A stretch of 64,000 bases of DNA from Planctomycetota bacterium (GCA_029550525.1 JAKPHF010000077.1:186001-250000); one strand, 5' to 3'. Shown: positions 43,715 to 52,792, counted from the stretch's first letter. The notes: generated from the sequence alone by a model not told the origin. A program made the numbers and translations.

Positions 43715-43860
43715 CCATCTGGCTGAGTGACTTGTACTTGGCAGATGGACAAAGCGAATTCCCCGCGATTGCGGTCTTTGATGCGATTGCGGTTCCCGAT
43801 GCTTTTCCCCTCCGGAAAACACCGGGCGTTCCTCACCGGGCGCCCGGTGTTTTCAATTTT
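43715..43860 (+). ncRNA. Candidate small RNA with own promoter and terminator
   Basis: About 145 nt between a promoter and a hairpin with trailing T-rich sequence. The 5' end can fold into CCATCTG/CAGATGG with a 20-nt loop (43715-43748); a central single-stranded-looking stretch holds two ATTGCGGT copies; the 3' hairpin at 43816-43853 has a stem of about 13 bp. No known RNA (6S, tmRNA, SRP RNA) matches by eye. It could equally be a leader with no downstream gene, since the next gene is on the other strand. Confidence 0.4.
43816..43859. terminator. Bidirectional terminator hairpin between small RNA and dapL
   Basis: AAAACACCGGGCG pairs with CGCCCGGTGTTTT across a 12-nt loop. TTTTCAATTTT follows on the plus side, TTTTCC on the minus side. 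It can end both the candidate small RNA and the convergent dapL transcript. Confidence 0.7.
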
Positions 43861-43901
43861 ACACATGCATGGCGAACGTTCCGCCGGCGCGAACGCCGGA
43901 C

Positions 43902-45137
43902 TCAGGACCAGACGAACCGGTCGCCCGCCAGCCGTTGTTTGAGTGCCGTCATCAAGGCGTCCTCATCCGCTTCGGTGGGGGCGATGTAGGTCACCGACCA
44001 CCGCAGATGCGGGCCGGCGTCATCCCAGGGGACCGTGCAGATCGAACGTTCGCGAATCAGGAATTGCGAGGCATCCTCGGCCGAGGCGAACGTGGGACCG
44101 TTTTCCAGTCCGCGCGGTGCCGGGGTGTAAAGGAAGTAGGTGCCGCCGGGCATCTCGGCCTGAAAACCGATCTCTCGCAACGTGGCGACCAGCTTGCGGA
44201 GTCGCCGCTCGTACTTGGTGCGGATGCGGACGGGAATGCTCGGATCGTTGAGGGCGGCGGCGGCGGCTTTCTGCGTGGCCATGAATTGTCCGCTGTCGGA
44301 GTTGTCCTTCACATCGGCGAACGCCCGCACGATCAGCGGGTGGCCGGCGACGAAGCCCATACGCCAGCCGATCATGTCGAAACCCTTGCTCATGGAGTGC
44401 ACTTCGACGCCCACTTCCATGGCCCCGTCCACCTGTAGGAAGCTGAGCGGCTTGCGGCCGTAGGTCAGGAGGATGTGAGCGGCATCCTGCACGACCACGA
44501 CCTTGTGGCGCAGGGCAAAGTCGATGACCTTGCGGTAGAACGCCTCGTCGGCCACCTGGCCGGTCGGGCTGTTGGGATAGTTGATCACCAGCATCTTGGC
44601 CCGCCGGGCGATATCTTCCGGAATCGCATCCAGATCGGGGAAGAACTTGTTCTCGGGCAACAGAGGCAGCGAGAACACCTGGCCGCCGTAGTAGCGGGTG
44701 TGTGTGCCGGCCACCGGGTAGCCGGGCACGGTCATGAGCGTGATGTCGCCGGGGTTGATGAAGCAGGCCGGCAACATGGCCAACGCCGGCTTGGTGCCGA
44801 TGCAATGGTTGATCTGCGTGACCGGGTCGAGCTTGACGCCGAACTCGCGCTGCATGAAGGCGGCCGCCGCATCTTTGAAGGCCTGAATGCCGTTGTCGGC
44901 GTAGCCGCGATTCTCGAGCTTGTCGACCTCGGCTTTCATAACCGCGCGGACCGACTCGGCCGCCATGTCGTCGTTCTCGCCGATGCCGAAGTCCAGCAGC
45001 GGCCGATCGGGGAAATCGGCGATGGCCGCCCGCTTGGCTCGCTTGATTTTCTCGAACTTGTAGATGGCCGTGCCTTTGCCGTACATCGCCCCGCCGATGC
45101 GGTCGGCGAACAGCGTCTGGAAATAGGGGTCGCTCAT
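43902..45137 (-). CDS. dapL: LL-diaminopimelate aminotransferase
   Basis: A 411-residue PLP enzyme of the DapL type, making LL-diaminopimelate from tetrahydrodipicolinate in one step for lysine and peptidoglycan synthesis. Diagnostic sequence: MSDPYFQTLFADRIGG, YGKGTAIYKFEKIKRAKRA, DFGIGENDDMA, ENRGYADNG. PLP-site residues: Asn189 in NYPNSPTG, Asp218, and the Schiff-base Lys251 in SMSKGFDMIGWR. I start at ATG 45137, the normal N terminus. An upstream ATG at 45158 is created by the heptad array and would add MAHSFFP. There is no Shine-Dalgarno sequence in front. Confidence 0.92.
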   Translation of the reverse strand: MSDPYFQTLFADRIGGAMYGKGTAIYKFEKIKRAKRAAIADFPDRPLLDFGIGENDDMAAESVRAVMKAEVDKLENRGYADNGIQAFKDAAAAFMQREFGVKLDPVTQINHCIGTKPALAMLPACFINPGDITLMTVPGYPVAGTHTRYYGGQVFSLPLLPENKFFPDLDAIPEDIARRAKMLVINYPNSPTGQVADEAFYRKVIDFALRHKVVVVQDAAHILLTYGRKPLSFLQVDGAMEVGVEVHSMSKGFDMIGWRMGFVAGHPLIVRAFADVKDNSDSGQFMATQKAAAAALNDPSIPVRIRTKYERRLRKLVATLREIGFQAEMPGGTYFLYTPAPRGLENGPTFASAEDASQFLIRERSICTVPWDDAGPHLRWSVTYIAPTEADEDALMTALKQRLAGDRFVWS

Positions 45138-45145
45138 TGGAAAGA

Positions 45146-45385
45146 AGCTGTGAGCCATGAGCTGTGAGCCATGAGCCGGACAAAGACGGAAGCTATCAGC
45201 TGTCAGCCGTTAGCTGGTGGGTGTCAGCGATCGGCTTTTCGTTGTCCGGGTCGCGGCTGTCAGCCGGAACCAAGAAATCGGCCGGCATCCTGAACCGGCC
45301 GCCAAACCATAGAAAATAGCACGAATAGGGCGGGCAGACAAATTGGGAGAGCTATGAGCCGTGAGCTGTGAGCTATGAGCCGGCG
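45146..45385. repeat. Heptad-repeat arrays 8a and 8b (AGCTGTG family)
   Basis: 8a (45146-45180 and 45191-45265) has the units AGCTGTG AGCCATG AGCTGTG AGCCATG AGCCGGA, then AGCTATC AGCTGTC AGCCGTT AGCTGGT. 8b (45350-45384) has AGCTATG AGCCGTG AGCTGTG AGCTATG AGCCGGC. Both have the same orientation and are separated by about 85 nt without a gene. 8a begins eight bases before the dapL start. This is the largest array in the window and the gap 45138-45448 holds nothing else. Confidence 0.82.
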
Positions 45386-45448
45386 GGGCCGATGCACAGC
45401 CGCCGCTCACGCGAAGGGATTCGGTGGAAGCCGGACCATCAGGCGGGA

Positions 45449-46000
45449 TCAGTCGGTGAAGAATTCTACGATACTGCAACTGAAGCCGGGAAGAATCATC
45501 TCGTCGGTCAGCACGTCTTGACCGGCCATGATCACCGGTTCGCTGTCCGGGCGAAACACGTGGACTGCCCGAGAGGCGGGATCAACGATCCATACCCGAT
45601 CAACGCCCATGGCCAGATATTCGCTGGTTTTTCGAAGAAGATCTGTCCACCCTCGTCCCCGCCCGACGACTTGGATCGCCAACTCGGGAGGAGTGGTTTG
45701 AAATCCTCTCGGGTAGGTTCCCCTGGCTAATCGCTGGTAGGAGTAGTACAGCGCATCGACTGCCCGGACGGTGTCGGGCTGTTGTTCGACGAGCAGTCCC
45801 GTCTCGTTGGTCCAGACTCGCCCGGCTTTGGACTGCAGAGCCCAAGCGCCGAGAATCGCCACGATTTTTCCGGGAACCGAACTGTGGGGGCCCGCGCCGG
45901 GTGACAATTTGACCACCTCCCCGCGGACGAGTTCGCAGGGGCCGAGTTGATCGGCGATTCGCTCGAATTCCGCGGCGGTCATGAGAGTTTCGGTGGACAT
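45449..46000 (-). CDS. Uma2-family (PD-(D/E)XK nuclease-fold) protein
   Basis: A 183-residue Uma2/DUF820 protein. Pattern: MTAAEFERIADQLGPCELVRGEVV, then the VRAVDALYYS strand (Asp kept), PPELAIQVV (family usually has VEVL, here Gln in place of Glu) and LLRKTSEYLAMGVDRVWIVDP (Lys kept). The fold is a restriction-nuclease type, but Uma2 proteins have no proven target, and many occur in multicopy in planctomycetes and cyanobacteria. The Gln change suggests reduced or altered activity. Good ATG at 46000. Confidence 0.8.
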   Translation of the reverse strand: MSTETLMTAAEFERIADQLGPCELVRGEVVKLSPGAGPHSSVPGKIVAILGAWALQSKAGRVWTNETGLLVEQQPDTVRAVDALYYSYQRLARGTYPRGFQTTPPELAIQVVGRGRGWTDLLRKTSEYLAMGVDRVWIVDPASRAVHVFRPDSEPVIMAGQDVLTDEMILPGFSCSIVEFFTD

Positions 46001-46183
46001 GATGGGAACCTCCCATTCATTCTAAATGGTCCCAGGCTTGAGAGCCAAGGGCATTTCGGGCTGCTGGCGTTGCAGTTATACTGCCCGGCGGCCTGAACGA
46101 CGGGTTCTGCGAACCCGGTGAACGTGGGGTGGGAACGCCACCGGCGGGGCGCCGGTACCACACGAGAAGAGGGAAGACACGAG

Positions 46184-47713
46184 ATGGCACTGCTTTGCGG
46201 AATCGATATCGGCACGTCGGCGACGAAGGTCTTGCTGTGCGACGAGAAGGGCAAAGTGCTGGCCACCGCGGGCGTGGAGTACCCGGTGTACTCGCCTCAG
46301 CCGGGCTGGTCGGAGCAGGAGCCGGACGACTGGTGGAAGGCGACGGTGGCGGGGATCGCGGCGGCGTGCAAGAAGGCCAAGGTCAAGCCGGACCGGATCA
46401 CGGGCATCGGCCTGTCAGGCCAGATGCACGGCAGCGTGTTCGTGGACAAGAACGGCAATTCGCTGCGGCGGGCGCTGCTGTGGAACGATCAGCGGACCGC
46501 GGCCGAGTGCGCGGAGATCGAATCGCGGGCGGGCGGCCGCAAGAAGCTCATCAGCATGGTCTCCAACGTCGCGCTCACCGGCTTTACCGCTCCCAAAATC
46601 CTCTGGGTCCGCAAGCACGATCCCAAGACGTACGGCAAGACGTTCAAGGTGCTCCTGCCCAAGGACTACATTCGGCTCAAGCTCACCGGCGAATACGCGG
46701 GTGACGTGAGCGATGCAGCCGGCACGCTGCTGCTCGACGTCAAGAAGCGGCGGTGGCACAAAGGGCTGCTCGAGAAGCTCGAGATCGACGCCGACCTCAT
46801 GCCGCCGGTGTTCGAATCGCCGGAAGTGACGGGCACGGTGAGCGCGGCGGCGGCCAAGCTGACGGGGCTCAAAGCGGGCACACCGGTGGTCGGCGGGGCG
46901 GGCGATCAGCCGGCCGGGGCCGTCGGCAACGGGATCGTGCGCAGCGGCATTGTGTCGGCCACCATGGGCACGAGCGGCGTGGTGTTCGCCCACGCCGACG
47001 AACCCGTGCCCAATCCCGAGGGTAACCTGCAATCGTTCTGTCACGCCGTGCCGGGCAAGTGGTGCGTGTTCGGCTGCATGCTGTCGGCCGGCGGCTCGCT
47101 GCAGTGGCTGCGCGACACACTGTGGGCCGAGCAGGTGCGGGTGGCTCGCAAGGCGAAGAAGGACCCGGGCGATCTGTATCCCAAGTTGATCGAGGAGGCC
47201 GCCCAGGCTCCCCCCGGCTGCGAAGGGCTCGTGTTCCTGCCCTATCTCACCGGCGAGCGTTGTCCCTATCCCGATCCGCAGGCGCGCGGCGCGTGGGTTG
47301 GGCTGACCGTGCGGCACCGGCGCGAGCACCTGATTCGCTCGGTCATCGAGGGGATCACGTTCGGCATGCGCGACCAAGTGGAAATCATGCGGCGCCGCGG
47401 CGTGGCGGTGACCGAAGTCCGCGCCTCGGGCGGCGGGGCGGCCAGCGCGTTCTGGCGACAGATGCAGGCCGACATGTACAACGCCAAGGTGGTCACCATC
47501 AACACTCGCGAGGGCGGCGCGCTGGGCGTGGCCCTGCTCGCGGCGGTGGGGACCGGTCTGTACAAGAGTGTGCCCGAGGCCTGCCAGGCCGCCATTCGCG
47601 TGACCGAAACGTTGAAGCCGGACAAGGCGACGGCCCGGGTCTACAATGCGCTGTACCCGACGTACCAGTCGCTCTATCAGAGTCTGCGGAGCGACTTCGC
47701 GAATTTGTGCTGA
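46184..47713 (+). CDS. xylB: Xylulokinase-type FGGY carbohydrate kinase
   Basis: A 509-residue FGGY kinase. The N-terminal phosphate loop is CGIDIGTSATKVLLCDEKG. The xylulokinase-type SGQMHGSVFVDKNG and LLWNDQRTAAEC follow. The catalytic base is about Asp241 in GAGDQPAGAVG, and MGTSGVVFAH is the C-terminal domain motif. It phosphorylates a sugar, most likely D-xylulose. No xylose isomerase or transporter is near it. GAGGG about ten bases before the ATG at 46184 is the likely ribosome site. Followed directly by heptad element 9. Confidence 0.88.
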   Translation: MALLCGIDIGTSATKVLLCDEKGKVLATAGVEYPVYSPQPGWSEQEPDDWWKATVAGIAAACKKAKVKPDRITGIGLSGQMHGSVFVDKNGNSLRRALLWNDQRTAAECAEIESRAGGRKKLISMVSNVALTGFTAPKILWVRKHDPKTYGKTFKVLLPKDYIRLKLTGEYAGDVSDAAGTLLLDVKKRRWHKGLLEKLEIDADLMPPVFESPEVTGTVSAAAAKLTGLKAGTPVVGGAGDQPAGAVGNGIVRSGIVSATMGTSGVVFAHADEPVPNPEGNLQSFCHAVPGKWCVFGCMLSAGGSLQWLRDTLWAEQVRVARKAKKDPGDLYPKLIEEAAQAPPGCEGLVFLPYLTGERCPYPDPQARGAWVGLTVRHRREHLIRSVIEGITFGMRDQVEIMRRRGVAVTEVRASGGGAASAFWRQMQADMYNAKVVTINTREGGALGVALLAAVGTGLYKSVPEACQAAIRVTETLKPDKATARVYNALYPTYQSLYQSLRSDFANLC

Positions 47714-47715
47714 GG

Positions 47716-47876
47716 AGTGTCAGTGGTCGGTTGTCAGTGGTCAGTTGTGGACGGTGGTTTGAGCTCGTCATGGGCAAGACTGCCAACCGCAACCTCTCCT
47801 GCTACTGACCAACGAACCAAAGACCTTATTTCTGACCACTGGCAACTGACAACTGACCACTGACCGATGACCGAAC
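47716..47876. repeat. Heptad-repeat element 9 (GTCAGTG family, inverted arms)
   Basis: Left arm 47717-47758 (GTGTCAG TGGTCGG TTGTCAG TGGTCAG TTGTGGA) and right arm about 47803-47876 (CTGACCA, AAAGACC, TGACCAC, TGGCAAC, TGACAAC, TGACCAC, TGACCGA) are inverted around a 45-nt core. The ordered block GGTCNTTGGTNCNTTGGTCAGT of the other elements is present in complement. The right arm reaches into the start of the IMPase gene. Confidence 0.8.
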
Positions 47877-48676
47877 TCGAACAGCTTCGTCACGATTGCA
47901 TGGGCATCATTCGCCAGGCGGGCGGGATGGCCCGGCAGCGCATGTACACGGCCACCGCCCGTCGCAAGGCTGACCGTTCGCCAGTCACCGACGTCGACCA
48001 GGCCGTACAGGACTTTCTGATGGACGCGATCGCCCGCCGCTTCGGGGATGATGCGGTCATCTCGGAAGAGACGCAGTCCGATCCCGGTCGCCACGCCTCG
48101 GTGGCCACTGCTCGCCGATGCTGGATCATCGATCCTATTGACGGCACGCGCAACTACGTGCGCAAGGTGCCGATGTTCGCTGTGTCGGTCGGGCTGCTGT
48201 CGCAGGGCAGTCCCGTCGTCGGCTGGGTGTACAATCCCATGACCGACCAGTTGTACTCGGCCAGTCAAGGCGGCGGAGCATGGCTGGACGACGCTCGCAT
48301 TTATTGCTCGCAGACGCCGCCGACAGGCGAGGTTTTTATCGGCCTGCCCTCGGGGCGTGAAGAGCCCTTGCCGGCGGTGGTCCACGGCTGGATCGACCGC
48401 ATGGTGCAGCGAGCCACCGGTTCAACGGCCCTGAATCTGGCGCTCGTAGCCGCCGGATGCTTCGACGCGGTCTTCGGCAACAACTGCAAGCTGTGGGACA
48501 TTGCCGCCGGCGCCATCATCGTGCAAGAGGCGGGCGGCCGGCTCACGGACCACCAGGGCCGATCCTATTTCCCGCTCGATCCGGCCGCCTATCGCAACAC
48601 ACCCACACCCTTTCTGGCTGGGGGGAGCGCGCTTGTGCAGTACCTTGTCTCCGAACTGCGCGCCGGCCGCTGCTAA
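47867..48676 (+). CDS. Inositol-monophosphatase family phosphatase
   Basis: A 269-residue Mg-dependent phosphatase. Metal residues: Glu67/Glu68 (ISEETQ), Asp89 and Asp92 in WIIDPIDGTRNYV, and Asp211 in LWDIAAGAIIVQEAGG. Members act on inositol phosphate, histidinol phosphate or related sugar phosphates; the substrate here is open. The ATG lies in the last heptads (TGACCGATGACCG), and no Shine-Dalgarno sequence precedes it. The neighbouring FGGY kinase may be co-transcribed. Confidence 0.88.
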   Translation: MTELEQLRHDCMGIIRQAGGMARQRMYTATARRKADRSPVTDVDQAVQDFLMDAIARRFGDDAVISEETQSDPGRHASVATARRCWIIDPIDGTRNYVRKVPMFAVSVGLLSQGSPVVGWVYNPMTDQLYSASQGGGAWLDDARIYCSQTPPTGEVFIGLPSGREEPLPAVVHGWIDRMVQRATGSTALNLALVAAGCFDAVFGNNCKLWDIAAGAIIVQEAGGRLTDHQGRSYFPLDPAAYRNTPTPFLAGGSALVQYLVSELRAGRC

Positions 48677-48839
48677 ACCCGAGACATTCCGCACGCGATA
48701 AGGAAAACACCTCCATCCCGGCGGCCGATGAACGGGTCAGGCAAGTTCTGTGTGCAACCGTGGCTCCAGGCCCGGGCCGCTGGAGGCGTATGCAAGGTCG
48801 GGGCTACGACAGATCGTCAGAAGGCCAAGGCCGATAAGA

Positions 48840-50492
48840 ATGGCGATACTCGATTCCACATTGCTGAACCTGCCCGTGGGGCTGGAGCGCGGAGCAGCTA
48901 CGCGCATTCTCTGTGCTTGCCGTGATCCGAGCCTGGTTTCCCATCTGGCAGCCTGTCTCGGCGATCGTTTCGATCTGAGGAGTGTCGAATATCCGTCTTG
49001 GACAACATCCTCGGACCTTCATGCTTGCAGCGTCGTCCTGGTCGATTCCATCGACGCCGGCCTGGCTGCGGCCGAGAATGCCGTGCGGACGCTCGGGGCG
49101 GCCGCGCCGGCTGTTACCGTCGTCGTCCTGGGCGAGCCGGGAGCCGCGACCGGCATCTCGTGGCCACGCAACGGTCCGGCCGTCCGATACCTGCCATCGC
49201 CCTATGAGTCCGGTATCCTCGAACAGTGTGTGGGCGATTATGTCGAGCGGCATCGCCTGCGGACCGCCGAGCTCAGGCTCACGCGCGAGTTGGATCAACT
49301 CCAGCAGCGTGTTCGCGAACTGGATCACCAGTTGAAGGAAGAGGAACTGCAGGGTACTTCGTCGCTCCTGCGGCTGTATCACGTCGTGGCCGGGATGGGC
49401 GGGCTGACCACGCCGGAGGAGATCGGTAACCTGCTGGTTTCGACGGCCGCCAGCATGCTCAAGAGCCGGCGCGTTTCATTGCTCGTGCCTGACGCCCGGG
49501 GCGAGCACCTGAGGGTGGTCGCGGCTGTCGGGATTGCTCCCGAGGCAATCGACAAGTTACGCATTCCGATCGGAGCCCCCATTGCCGGCGAAGTGTTCAG
49601 GCAAGGTCGTTCCGTGTTCGTGCCCGATCGCAAACCGCCTGCGAACTGGTCCGCGCGGGTCGATCACGAACTGCTGGGCGATCTGCCCTTCATTTCCATG
49701 GCGTTGTCCGGTCCCGACAGCGTGGTAGCGGTGCTCAACATCTGTGAGCCGGTCACCGCCTCGGCGTATTCGGAAGCCGCCCTGACGGGCCTGCATGCGA
49801 TTACCGAAGCGGCTGCCATGGCCCAGGTGAACGAGATCCGCGGGCGGGAGCGCAACGAGGCTCGCGACGGGATCATGATGGCGCTGGCCAAGCTGGCCGA
49901 GAGCCGGGATCCTGAAACCGGGGCGCATCTCGAGCGGGTCCAGAACTACTGCCGTCTCATTGCCGAGACAATGGCTCGGACGAGCAAGTATCGGGCCGAG
50001 ATCACGCCCGAGTTCATCAGCGCGCTGGTGTGGGCGTCACCGCTGCACGACATAGGCAAGGTCGGCGTGCCGGATCACATTCTCCTCAAGCCCGGCCGGC
50101 TCACCCCGGCCGAGTTCGAAATCATGAAGCGTCACCCGATTATCGGAGGTGACACAATTCGGTCACTTGTGGAGCGCAGCGGCCGGCAGGATTTCCTCCG
50201 GATGGCCATGGATATCGCGTATCACCACCACGAGAAGTATGACGGCACGGGCTATCCACATGGTCTGGCCGGCACCGCCATTCCCCTCTCCGCGCGCATC
50301 GTCGCCTTGGCCGACGTGTACGACGCTCTGACGACGGCACGAGTGTATAAGGAAGCCATGCCACACAATATGGCAGCCGAAATCATTCGCAGCTACAGAG
50401 GGTCGCATTTGGATCCGGACGTCGTGGACGCGTTCGTGCAGCGCGAGCGGGAGTTTGAAAAGTTGGCCCGCGAACTGGCCGATAGCGAATAG
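48840..50492 (+). CDS. HD-GYP cyclic-di-GMP phosphodiesterase with GAF domain
   Basis: A 550-residue signalling protein. Residues 15-130 look like a degenerate receiver domain, 140-205 a coiled coil (LDQLQQRVRELDHQLKEEEL), 215-340 a GAF-type sensor domain, and from 370 an HD-GYP domain with His403-Asp404 in HDIGK and HHHEKYDGTGYP at about 461-472. HD-GYP proteins degrade c-di-GMP. I start at ATG 48840, where the receiver-like sequence starts; the open frame reaches back to 48750. It is followed 97 nt later by a diguanylate cyclase, so synthesis and breakdown genes adjoin. Confidence 0.87.
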   Translation: MAILDSTLLNLPVGLERGAATRILCACRDPSLVSHLAACLGDRFDLRSVEYPSWTTSSDLHACSVVLVDSIDAGLAAAENAVRTLGAAAPAVTVVVLGEPGAATGISWPRNGPAVRYLPSPYESGILEQCVGDYVERHRLRTAELRLTRELDQLQQRVRELDHQLKEEELQGTSSLLRLYHVVAGMGGLTTPEEIGNLLVSTAASMLKSRRVSLLVPDARGEHLRVVAAVGIAPEAIDKLRIPIGAPIAGEVFRQGRSVFVPDRKPPANWSARVDHELLGDLPFISMALSGPDSVVAVLNICEPVTASAYSEAALTGLHAITEAAAMAQVNEIRGRERNEARDGIMMALAKLAESRDPETGAHLERVQNYCRLIAETMARTSKYRAEITPEFISALVWASPLHDIGKVGVPDHILLKPGRLTPAEFEIMKRHPIIGGDTIRSLVERSGRQDFLRMAMDIAYHHHEKYDGTGYPHGLAGTAIPLSARIVALADVYDALTTARVYKEAMPHNMAAEIIRSYRGSHLDPDVVDAFVQREREFEKLARELADSE

Positions 50493-50589
50493 GGCAGAAA
50501 CCCCATGGGGGTCAGGTCCTCATATCTGGCTCGTGGATCCGTGAGTGCCGGCCGGCTACGTGCCTTTCAACCGAGGGATGCATTGATCG

Positions 50590-51582
50590 ATGGATCGGCG
50601 GGTTCTCCTGGTCGATGACGATCCGGCCATGCTCGCGTTGCTGAGCAGGTATCTGCGCGGCGCGGAGTACGAGGTGTTGGTTGCTCAGGACGGCCCCACG
50701 GCGCTGGGCATCCTGCATCGCGATGGGCCGCCGATCGTCCTGAGCGACTGGGCCATGCCGGGCATGAGCGGGTTGCAGTTGTGCCAGACGATCCGTGCGA
50801 GCGAGGCGATCGGTTTCGTTTACGTGATCATCGTGACGGCCCACAGCGAAAAGCACCGCGTGGTTGAGGCGCTGGAGGCCGGGGCCAACGATTTTCTCGC
50901 CAAACCCTTCCATCCCCAGGAACTGCTGGCTCGCGTCACCGCCGGTTTCCGGATCACCACGCTGGAAGCCGACCTCAAGCGACAACAGCGCGAACTGTGC
51001 AAAGCCAACGCCGAGATGGCCATTCTCAACCGCAAGCTGGAGCTGATGGCCATTACCGATGAGCTCACCGGTCTGGCCAACCGGCGAGAGGCGATGCATC
51101 AGTTGAAGACGGGGTGGGACGTCGCACAGGCGTGCGGCCAGCCGTTCAGTTGCATCATGGTGGACATCGACCACTTCAAGGACTGCAACGACACGTACGG
51201 CCACGATGCGGGCGACGCGGTGTTACGGCATACGGCCGAGGCGCTCCTCCGCATGGCGGGGACGGGCGAGCTGGCGTGTCGGCTGGGAGGAGAGGAGTTT
51301 CTTCTCATCTGCCCCAACGCAGGCGTCGACCACGCGGCGATGCGGGCGGAGCAACTGCGGGCAGCCGTGGAAGCCAGCGCCGTACAGGTCGACGGCGTGG
51401 AACTGCATGTCACGATCAGCGCCGGCGTGGCCGAGCGATCCGCCGAGACCGACACCGTCACGGACCTCCTCAAGTGTGCCGACCAGGCGCTCTATGCCGC
51501 CAAACGGGCCGGCCGCAACCGCGTGATGGTCCACGAGACCTTCGGCCAGCCCACTCTCCTGCATTCCTTCGCCTGTCCCTGA
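50590..51582 (+). CDS. Response regulator with GGDEF diguanylate cyclase domain
   Basis: A 330-residue protein. The receiver domain has the acidic pair Asp10/Asp11, phosphoacceptor Asp53 (LSDWAMPGMSG) and Lys105. After a coiled-coil linker the GGDEF domain (ITDELTGLANRREAM, GHDAGDAVLRH) has the intact catalytic GGEEF at 233-237. The RxxD inhibitory site is absent at the usual place, so product inhibition may be weak. It makes c-di-GMP on phosphorylation. It lies beside the HD-GYP gene and ahead of fliM. No cognate histidine kinase is next to it. Confidence 0.9.
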   Translation: MDRRVLLVDDDPAMLALLSRYLRGAEYEVLVAQDGPTALGILHRDGPPIVLSDWAMPGMSGLQLCQTIRASEAIGFVYVIIVTAHSEKHRVVEALEAGANDFLAKPFHPQELLARVTAGFRITTLEADLKRQQRELCKANAEMAILNRKLELMAITDELTGLANRREAMHQLKTGWDVAQACGQPFSCIMVDIDHFKDCNDTYGHDAGDAVLRHTAEALLRMAGTGELACRLGGEEFLLICPNAGVDHAAMRAEQLRAAVEASAVQVDGVELHVTISAGVAERSAETDTVTDLLKCADQALYAAKRAGRNRVMVHETFGQPTLLHSFACP

Positions 51583-51787
51583 GCTGATGAGAGCATATTT
51601 ATCGGACCTGAAGGCCGCCGAGCGTGCGTTCAAGCTGTTCCAGGTGATTGTCCGATAAACGAGCAACCGGATTGCGCGTCGCGGACAGTGCGTCGAGTCC
51701 GCACGGGCTGTGGCAGCGCGGATGCTTCGCGCTGCCGCCGCACGCACACCCTAGCGGGTGGCATCCGGGGCAGGAGATGCTTTCGTC

Positions 51788-52792
51788 GTGGCGGACGTAC
51801 TCGATCAAGCCGAAGTCGATGCCCTGTTGTCGGCGGTGGACGCCGGCATGGGCACCGAGAACGAGCCGGAGGTTTTCAGCCGGTCTCGCACGCGGCAGCA
51901 GGACATCCGGACGTACGACTTCAAGCGTCCCGAGCGGGTCAGCAAGGACCAGATGCGCTCGCTCGAGGCGATCCACGAGGGCTTTGCTCGCAATTTCGGC
52001 GCGTCGCTGTCGGCGTTCCTGCGGACCATCGTCGAGGTCCGCGTGGCGACCATCGAGCAGTTGACCTACAGCGAGTTCATTCATTCGCTGCCGAACCCCA
52101 CGTGCTTCAATCTGCTCAACGCCCGGGGGCTGGAAGGGCAATTGTGTCTGGAGATCAGCCCGCTCATCGTCTACCCGATCATCGACCGGCTGCTGGGCGG
52201 GTCGAACGCCGAGCTGTTCATTCCGCAGCGGCCGCTGACCGCCATCGAGTGGCGGCTGGTGAAGAAGATCACCGACCGGGCGCTGACGCACATGACCGAG
52301 GTGTGGGCGAACCTGGTGGACGTCGAGTTCTCGCTGGCCGAGACGGAGTCGAACCCGCACCTCGTGCAGATCGTCGCGCCGAACGAAGTGGTCGTGGTGA
52401 TCGGCCTGGAGTTGAAGATGGGCACGCGGGCGGGCACGATGACGTTGTGCCTGCCGTTCAACGTGGTCGAGCCGATCATGGGCAAGCTGGCCACGCAAAG
52501 CTGGCTGGCCTATCAGCGCAAGGCATCGAGCGGTCAGCAGCGCGAGCGGCTGACCGCCCAGGTGAAAGGGGCCCAGGTCGGCCTGCGGGCGTTTCTGGCC
52601 AGCACGACCATCACCGTCGATGACCTGTTGCATCTGCAGCCCGGCGATATCATCCCCACGGCCAAGCCGGCCGATTCCGACCTCATCGTTCAGGTCGAGA
52701 ACCGCAACAAGTTCGCCGGCCGGCTCTATCAGCACAAGGGCATGCGAGCCATCCGCATCACCCGCATGGCCGATCCGGAAGAAAGCCTTTGA
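51788..52792 (+). CDS. fliM: Flagellar motor switch protein FliM
   Basis: A 334-residue FliM. The N-terminal part has VADVLDQAEVDALLSAVDAG, the CheY-binding type helix, then YDFKRPERVSKDQMRSLEAIHEGFARNF and the CheC-like middle domain, ending with the C-terminal SpoA domain (LHLQPGDIIPTAKPADSDLIVQVENRNKFAGRL). I use GTG 51788, with AGGAG eleven bases upstream; the next upstream GTG at 51758 is less likely. FliM sets the direction of rotation. It stands without other flagellar genes but next to two c-di-GMP genes, in keeping with motility control. Confidence 0.9.
   Translation: MADVLDQAEVDALLSAVDAGMGTENEPEVFSRSRTRQQDIRTYDFKRPERVSKDQMRSLEAIHEGFARNFGASLSAFLRTIVEVRVATIEQLTYSEFIHSLPNPTCFNLLNARGLEGQLCLEISPLIVYPIIDRLLGGSNAELFIPQRPLTAIEWRLVKKITDRALTHMTEVWANLVDVEFSLAETESNPHLVQIVAPNEVVVVIGLELKMGTRAGTMTLCLPFNVVEPIMGKLATQSWLAYQRKASSGQQRERLTAQVKGAQVGLRAFLASTTITVDDLLHLQPGDIIPTAKPADSDLIVQVENRNKFAGRLYQHKGMRAIRITRMADPEESL

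Noticed and set aside
43423..43989. 188-codon plus-strand open frame across the terminator and small-RNA region
   Set aside because: It spans two terminator hairpins and a promoter, has no family resemblance and runs into the end of dapL on the opposite strand.
45146..45385. Heptad arrays taken as a possible CRISPR array
   Set aside because: Units are only 7 bp, there are no unique spacers of constant length, and no cas genes are near.
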